From Bacteroidales bacterium (lineage in GTDB: Bacteria; Bacteroidota; Bacteroidia; Bacteroidales; UBA932), in contig JAFZQO010000009.1 of the NCBI GenBank assembly GCA_017620335.1, positions 1 through 64,000 on the forward strand: a stretch of DNA of 64,000 nucleotides, written 5' to 3'. Positions 61,842 through 64,000 of this stretch are shown piece by piece (position 1 is the stretch's first letter; every line of letters starts with the position of its first letter). The notes beneath the pieces are model-generated. The model did no database searches. It saw nothing but the letters and a program-made list of their open reading frames with translations, and was not told where the DNA came from. The position numbers and the translations under genes are program-made.

Positions 61842-63455
61842 ATGAGAACCACATTCAAAATCGCACTTGCCAGCGTCCTGGTTTTCACCCTCGCCGCTGC
61901 AGCGCCCGAGCTGAACGCTCAGGCAAGACGTAGCACCACTACGACTTCTTCCACTTCGAGCTCTTCCGATAACAAGTCCGCCGCCACCGCCAGCAGAAGC
62001 TCCGCTTCCAGCAACGCCTCCACGGCCAGCAGAAGCACTTCCACTGCGACCCGCAGCGCCGGTACTACTGCCAATCGTCAGAGCACCACTACTACCACCA
62101 ACCGTGAAAACGGAACGGCCACCCGCCAGACCAGCACCGCGAACCGGAACACCGCCGCCCCTTCGGGCAGCACTTCCACCCAGGTCCGCCGTGGCAACAC
62201 TGGAAGCAACACCGGTACTACTACCGGCAACAATTCCGGCACCCAGGTCCGCCGTGGCAACACCGGGAACAATACCGGTACCACTACCGGCAACAATTCC
62301 GGGGCCCAGGTGAACCGCAACAACGGTACTAACAACAACGGTAACAATACCGGCACCGCCGCCCGCCGCAGCAACGGCACCTCGACCAACGCCGAGACCA
62401 GCACTGCCCGCAGGCAGACGAATACCGGAACCAACCGCGCCACTACCACTACGGAAACTCCTTCCAGGACGGTTACTACCGCCAGGTCCAACTCCAACAA
62501 CGGCAACGCCGCGACCCAGACCACTCAGACCAGCACCCCTGTCAGGACCGTACGTTCCAATGCGAACGCCACCTCCAGCAAGGGTCTGACCTCCGCACCT
62601 GAGGCTTCGGCCGCCGCTAGGGCGACGACCACCCGCGGGAATACCTCCAACAGAGGGGCAGCCCCCAACGTGAATTACTCCGCGGGTCCTGAGGAGCACG
62701 GCAACATCAGGATGGACAAGGACAGGAATCTGAACCGTATCCCTCCTCGTGAGCGTGACTTCATGACCCATGACAGGCCCGGCGCCTTCTTCAGCCACAA
62801 TCCTCACTACTTCGGATACAGGGTACACACCCTCCCTCCGAGATATCGTAGGATCTCCTTCTGGGGCAGGGACTATTATTACTACAATAATGTCTACTAC
62901 CTCCGCTACGGTGACTGGTACGTCATCAGCCGTCCTCCCTTCGGAGTGGCTCTCGACATCGCCATCCGCGACGCGGTCTTCGCCTCCGTGAGGTTCTCTT
63001 ACTACCACAGCGTATATCGCACGTTCGATATCGTGGACCGTAACTACAGGACCATCCTGGAGCAGAATAGGGAGATCGCCCGCAACAACGAGCTGCTCGC
63101 CCGCCAGAATTCCGCGCTCGCGCTGAATTCCGCAAGAGCCCTCTCCGCCTACGAGATCGCGTCCGCCCTCGGACTCATCCAGAGCTTCGCGAACATCAAC
63201 ACCGAGTACTTCTATGAGGACGGAGTCTTCTACGTCCTCAACAGGAAGAACCGCTACGAGGTCATCGTACCTCCTGCCGGAGCTCTGGTGAACCAGCTCC
63301 CTGAAGACTACGACACGATCGTTCTCAACGGGGTTGAGTACTACAAGGTCGATGACACCGTCTACCGTCTGGTACTCGTCGACGGCATCCCCGCCCTCGA
63401 GGTTCTCGGACAGATGTACGGCACCATGGCCACCAAGTACAACTACTACTATTAG
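61842..63455 (+). CDS. DUF6515-like protein with a long Ser/Thr/Asn-rich region
   Basis: A 537-residue exported protein (signal ending PELNAQ). Residues about 27-275 are low-complexity Ser/Thr/Asn/Arg with a 20-residue tandem unit (TQVRRGNTGxNTGTTTGNNS, at least two near-exact copies around 112-151). The C-terminal 250 residues are Tyr-rich and resemble DUF6515: PPRYRRISFWGRDYYYYNN, then VPPAGALVNQLPEDY and NGVEYYKVDDTVYRLV. Function unknown; the free, basic, hydroxylated stretch may lie in the periplasm or cell wall. Confidence 0.75.
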   Translation: MRTTFKIALASVLVFTLAAAAPELNAQARRSTTTTSSTSSSSDNKSAATASRSSASSNASTASRSTSTATRSAGTTANRQSTTTTTNRENGTATRQTSTANRNTAAPSGSTSTQVRRGNTGSNTGTTTGNNSGTQVRRGNTGNNTGTTTGNNSGAQVNRNNGTNNNGNNTGTAARRSNGTSTNAETSTARRQTNTGTNRATTTTETPSRTVTTARSNSNNGNAATQTTQTSTPVRTVRSNANATSSKGLTSAPEASAAARATTTRGNTSNRGAAPNVNYSAGPEEHGNIRMDKDRNLNRIPPRERDFMTHDRPGAFFSHNPHYFGYRVHTLPPRYRRISFWGRDYYYYNNVYYLRYGDWYVISRPPFGVALDIAIRDAVFASVRFSYYHSVYRTFDIVDRNYRTILEQNREIARNNELLARQNSALALNSARALSAYEIASALGLIQSFANINTEYFYEDGVFYVLNRKNRYEVIVPPAGALVNQLPEDYDTIVLNGVEYYKVDDTVYRLVLVDGIPALEVLGQMYGTMATKYNYYY

Positions 63456-63468
63456 TCTGGAAATCCTC

Positions 63469-64000
63469 TCAGAGGATACTGAAAATACGTTCGAGCGCGG
63501 CCCTTGGGCCGCTTGAGAACAGCCGGATGTCGGCGGCCTTCGGGTCGCCGATTTTCGTCGGCTGTCCGTCGCGGCGAACAAGGCCGCGGTCCTTCATGAC
63601 GTTCAGCAGATGCCTGGCGGCCGCGGGCGCAGGGTCTATGACCGTGACGCCGGGGCCGGCGAGGCGCCTGATGACGGGCAGGAGGAAGGGATAGTGGGTG
63701 CAGCCGAGGACGACCATGTCGGCGCCGGCGTCCAGCAGCGGCCGGAGGCTGCGGCCGACGACGGCCTCCGCCTCAGGGCCGTCCAGGACACCCGCCTCCA
63801 CCAACTCCACGAAGCCCTCGCCGATGCGTTCCACGACCTCGACGCCGTCGGCGTAACGGTCGCGGGTGTCGTGGTACTTGTCGGCCTTGAGGGTGCCGGC
63901 GGTGGCGAGGACGCCCACCACGCCGCTGCGCGTGTGGAGGGCGGCCTGCTTGACCGCCGGCTCCATCCCTATGAACGGGACGTCGTACTCCGCCCTCAGC
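63469..64000 (-). CDS. murI: Glutamate racemase, 5' end beyond the window
   Basis: Cofactor-independent enzyme making D-glutamate for peptidoglycan. The last 177 or so codons are visible; the frame stays open to the window edge, and DVPFIGMEPAVKQAA just inside it is the family's mid-protein signature. The second catalytic cysteine is in VVLGCTHYPFLLP. The first catalytic Cys and the true start are outside. It converges with the DUF6515-like gene. Confidence 0.94.
   Translation of the reverse strand, partial: LRAEYDVPFIGMEPAVKQAALHTRSGVVGVLATAGTLKADKYHDTRDRYADGVEVVERIGEGFVELVEAGVLDGPEAEAVVGRSLRPLLDAGADMVVLGCTHYPFLLPVIRRLAGPGVTVIDPAPAAARHLLNVMKDRGLVRRDGQPTKIGDPKAADIRLFSSGPRAALERIFSIL

Overview
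The window reads as one stretch of a GC-rich Bacteroidales chromosome (gut or rumen type; the exact genus cannot be fixed from sequence alone). The evidence is a SusC/SusD pair, a hybrid two-component regulator, many lipoprotein signals, tRNA genes without an encoded CCA, and promoters of the Bacteroidetes form TTTG-N19/20-TAnnTTTG. I see no rRNA, CRISPR array, insertion sequence or phage gene.

Left part (1-4.5 kb): the 5' part of a phosphohexomutase, a branched-chain aminotransferase, a repeat-rich intergenic stretch, a TlpA-like thioredoxin lipoprotein and a DUF1460 amidase.

Glycan-utilisation region (4.5-33.7 kb): a GH2 glycosidase translationally coupled to a hybrid two-component regulator faces a SusC-SusD-esterase operon. 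Then come a GH106-type rhamnosidase, a GH3 enzyme, an FMN-binding protein, dihydrolipoamide dehydrogenase, a Tat-exported aldo/keto reductase, a GH78-type rhamnosidase, a second esterase and a second GH3. Two rhamnosidase families, two esterases, a GH2 and two GH3 enzymes point to an acylated, rhamnose-bearing plant glycan or glycoside. A 21-bp direct repeat sits just upstream of the likely susC promoter and is a good candidate operator.

Housekeeping block (33.7-41.8 kb): def-ruvX, then M23 peptidase-dxr-rseP-DUF4837 lipoprotein, then tRNA-Glu, rpsT and tRNA-Pro, then an amidohydrolase and a lipoprotein esterase.

Envelope and accessory block (41.9-55.4 kb): an ECF sigma operon (sigma, anti-sigma-like, small secreted protein, outer-membrane barrel), a membrane protein, a second CE1 esterase overlapping a Tat-lipoprotein PLP lyase, a BspA-like leucine-rich-repeat lipoprotein, a Tat-exported metallo-hydrolase, a CDF metal transporter, an unrecognised zincin-like lipoprotein, a tocopherol-cyclase-like protein, small secreted proteins and tRNA-Asn.

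Right part (55.5-64 kb): a tightly overlapping operon of an HU/CCDC81-like membrane protein, a Nudix hydrolase, a HIT-like/SpoIID fusion and an AmpG-like permease. It is followed by NamZ-type muramidase, a low-complexity DUF6515-like protein and, convergent, glutamate racemase. This looks like peptidoglycan turnover and salvage.

Palindromic intergenic repeats recur directly behind stop codons, including a 42-bp-period family at two loci, and are the least explained non-coding signal here.
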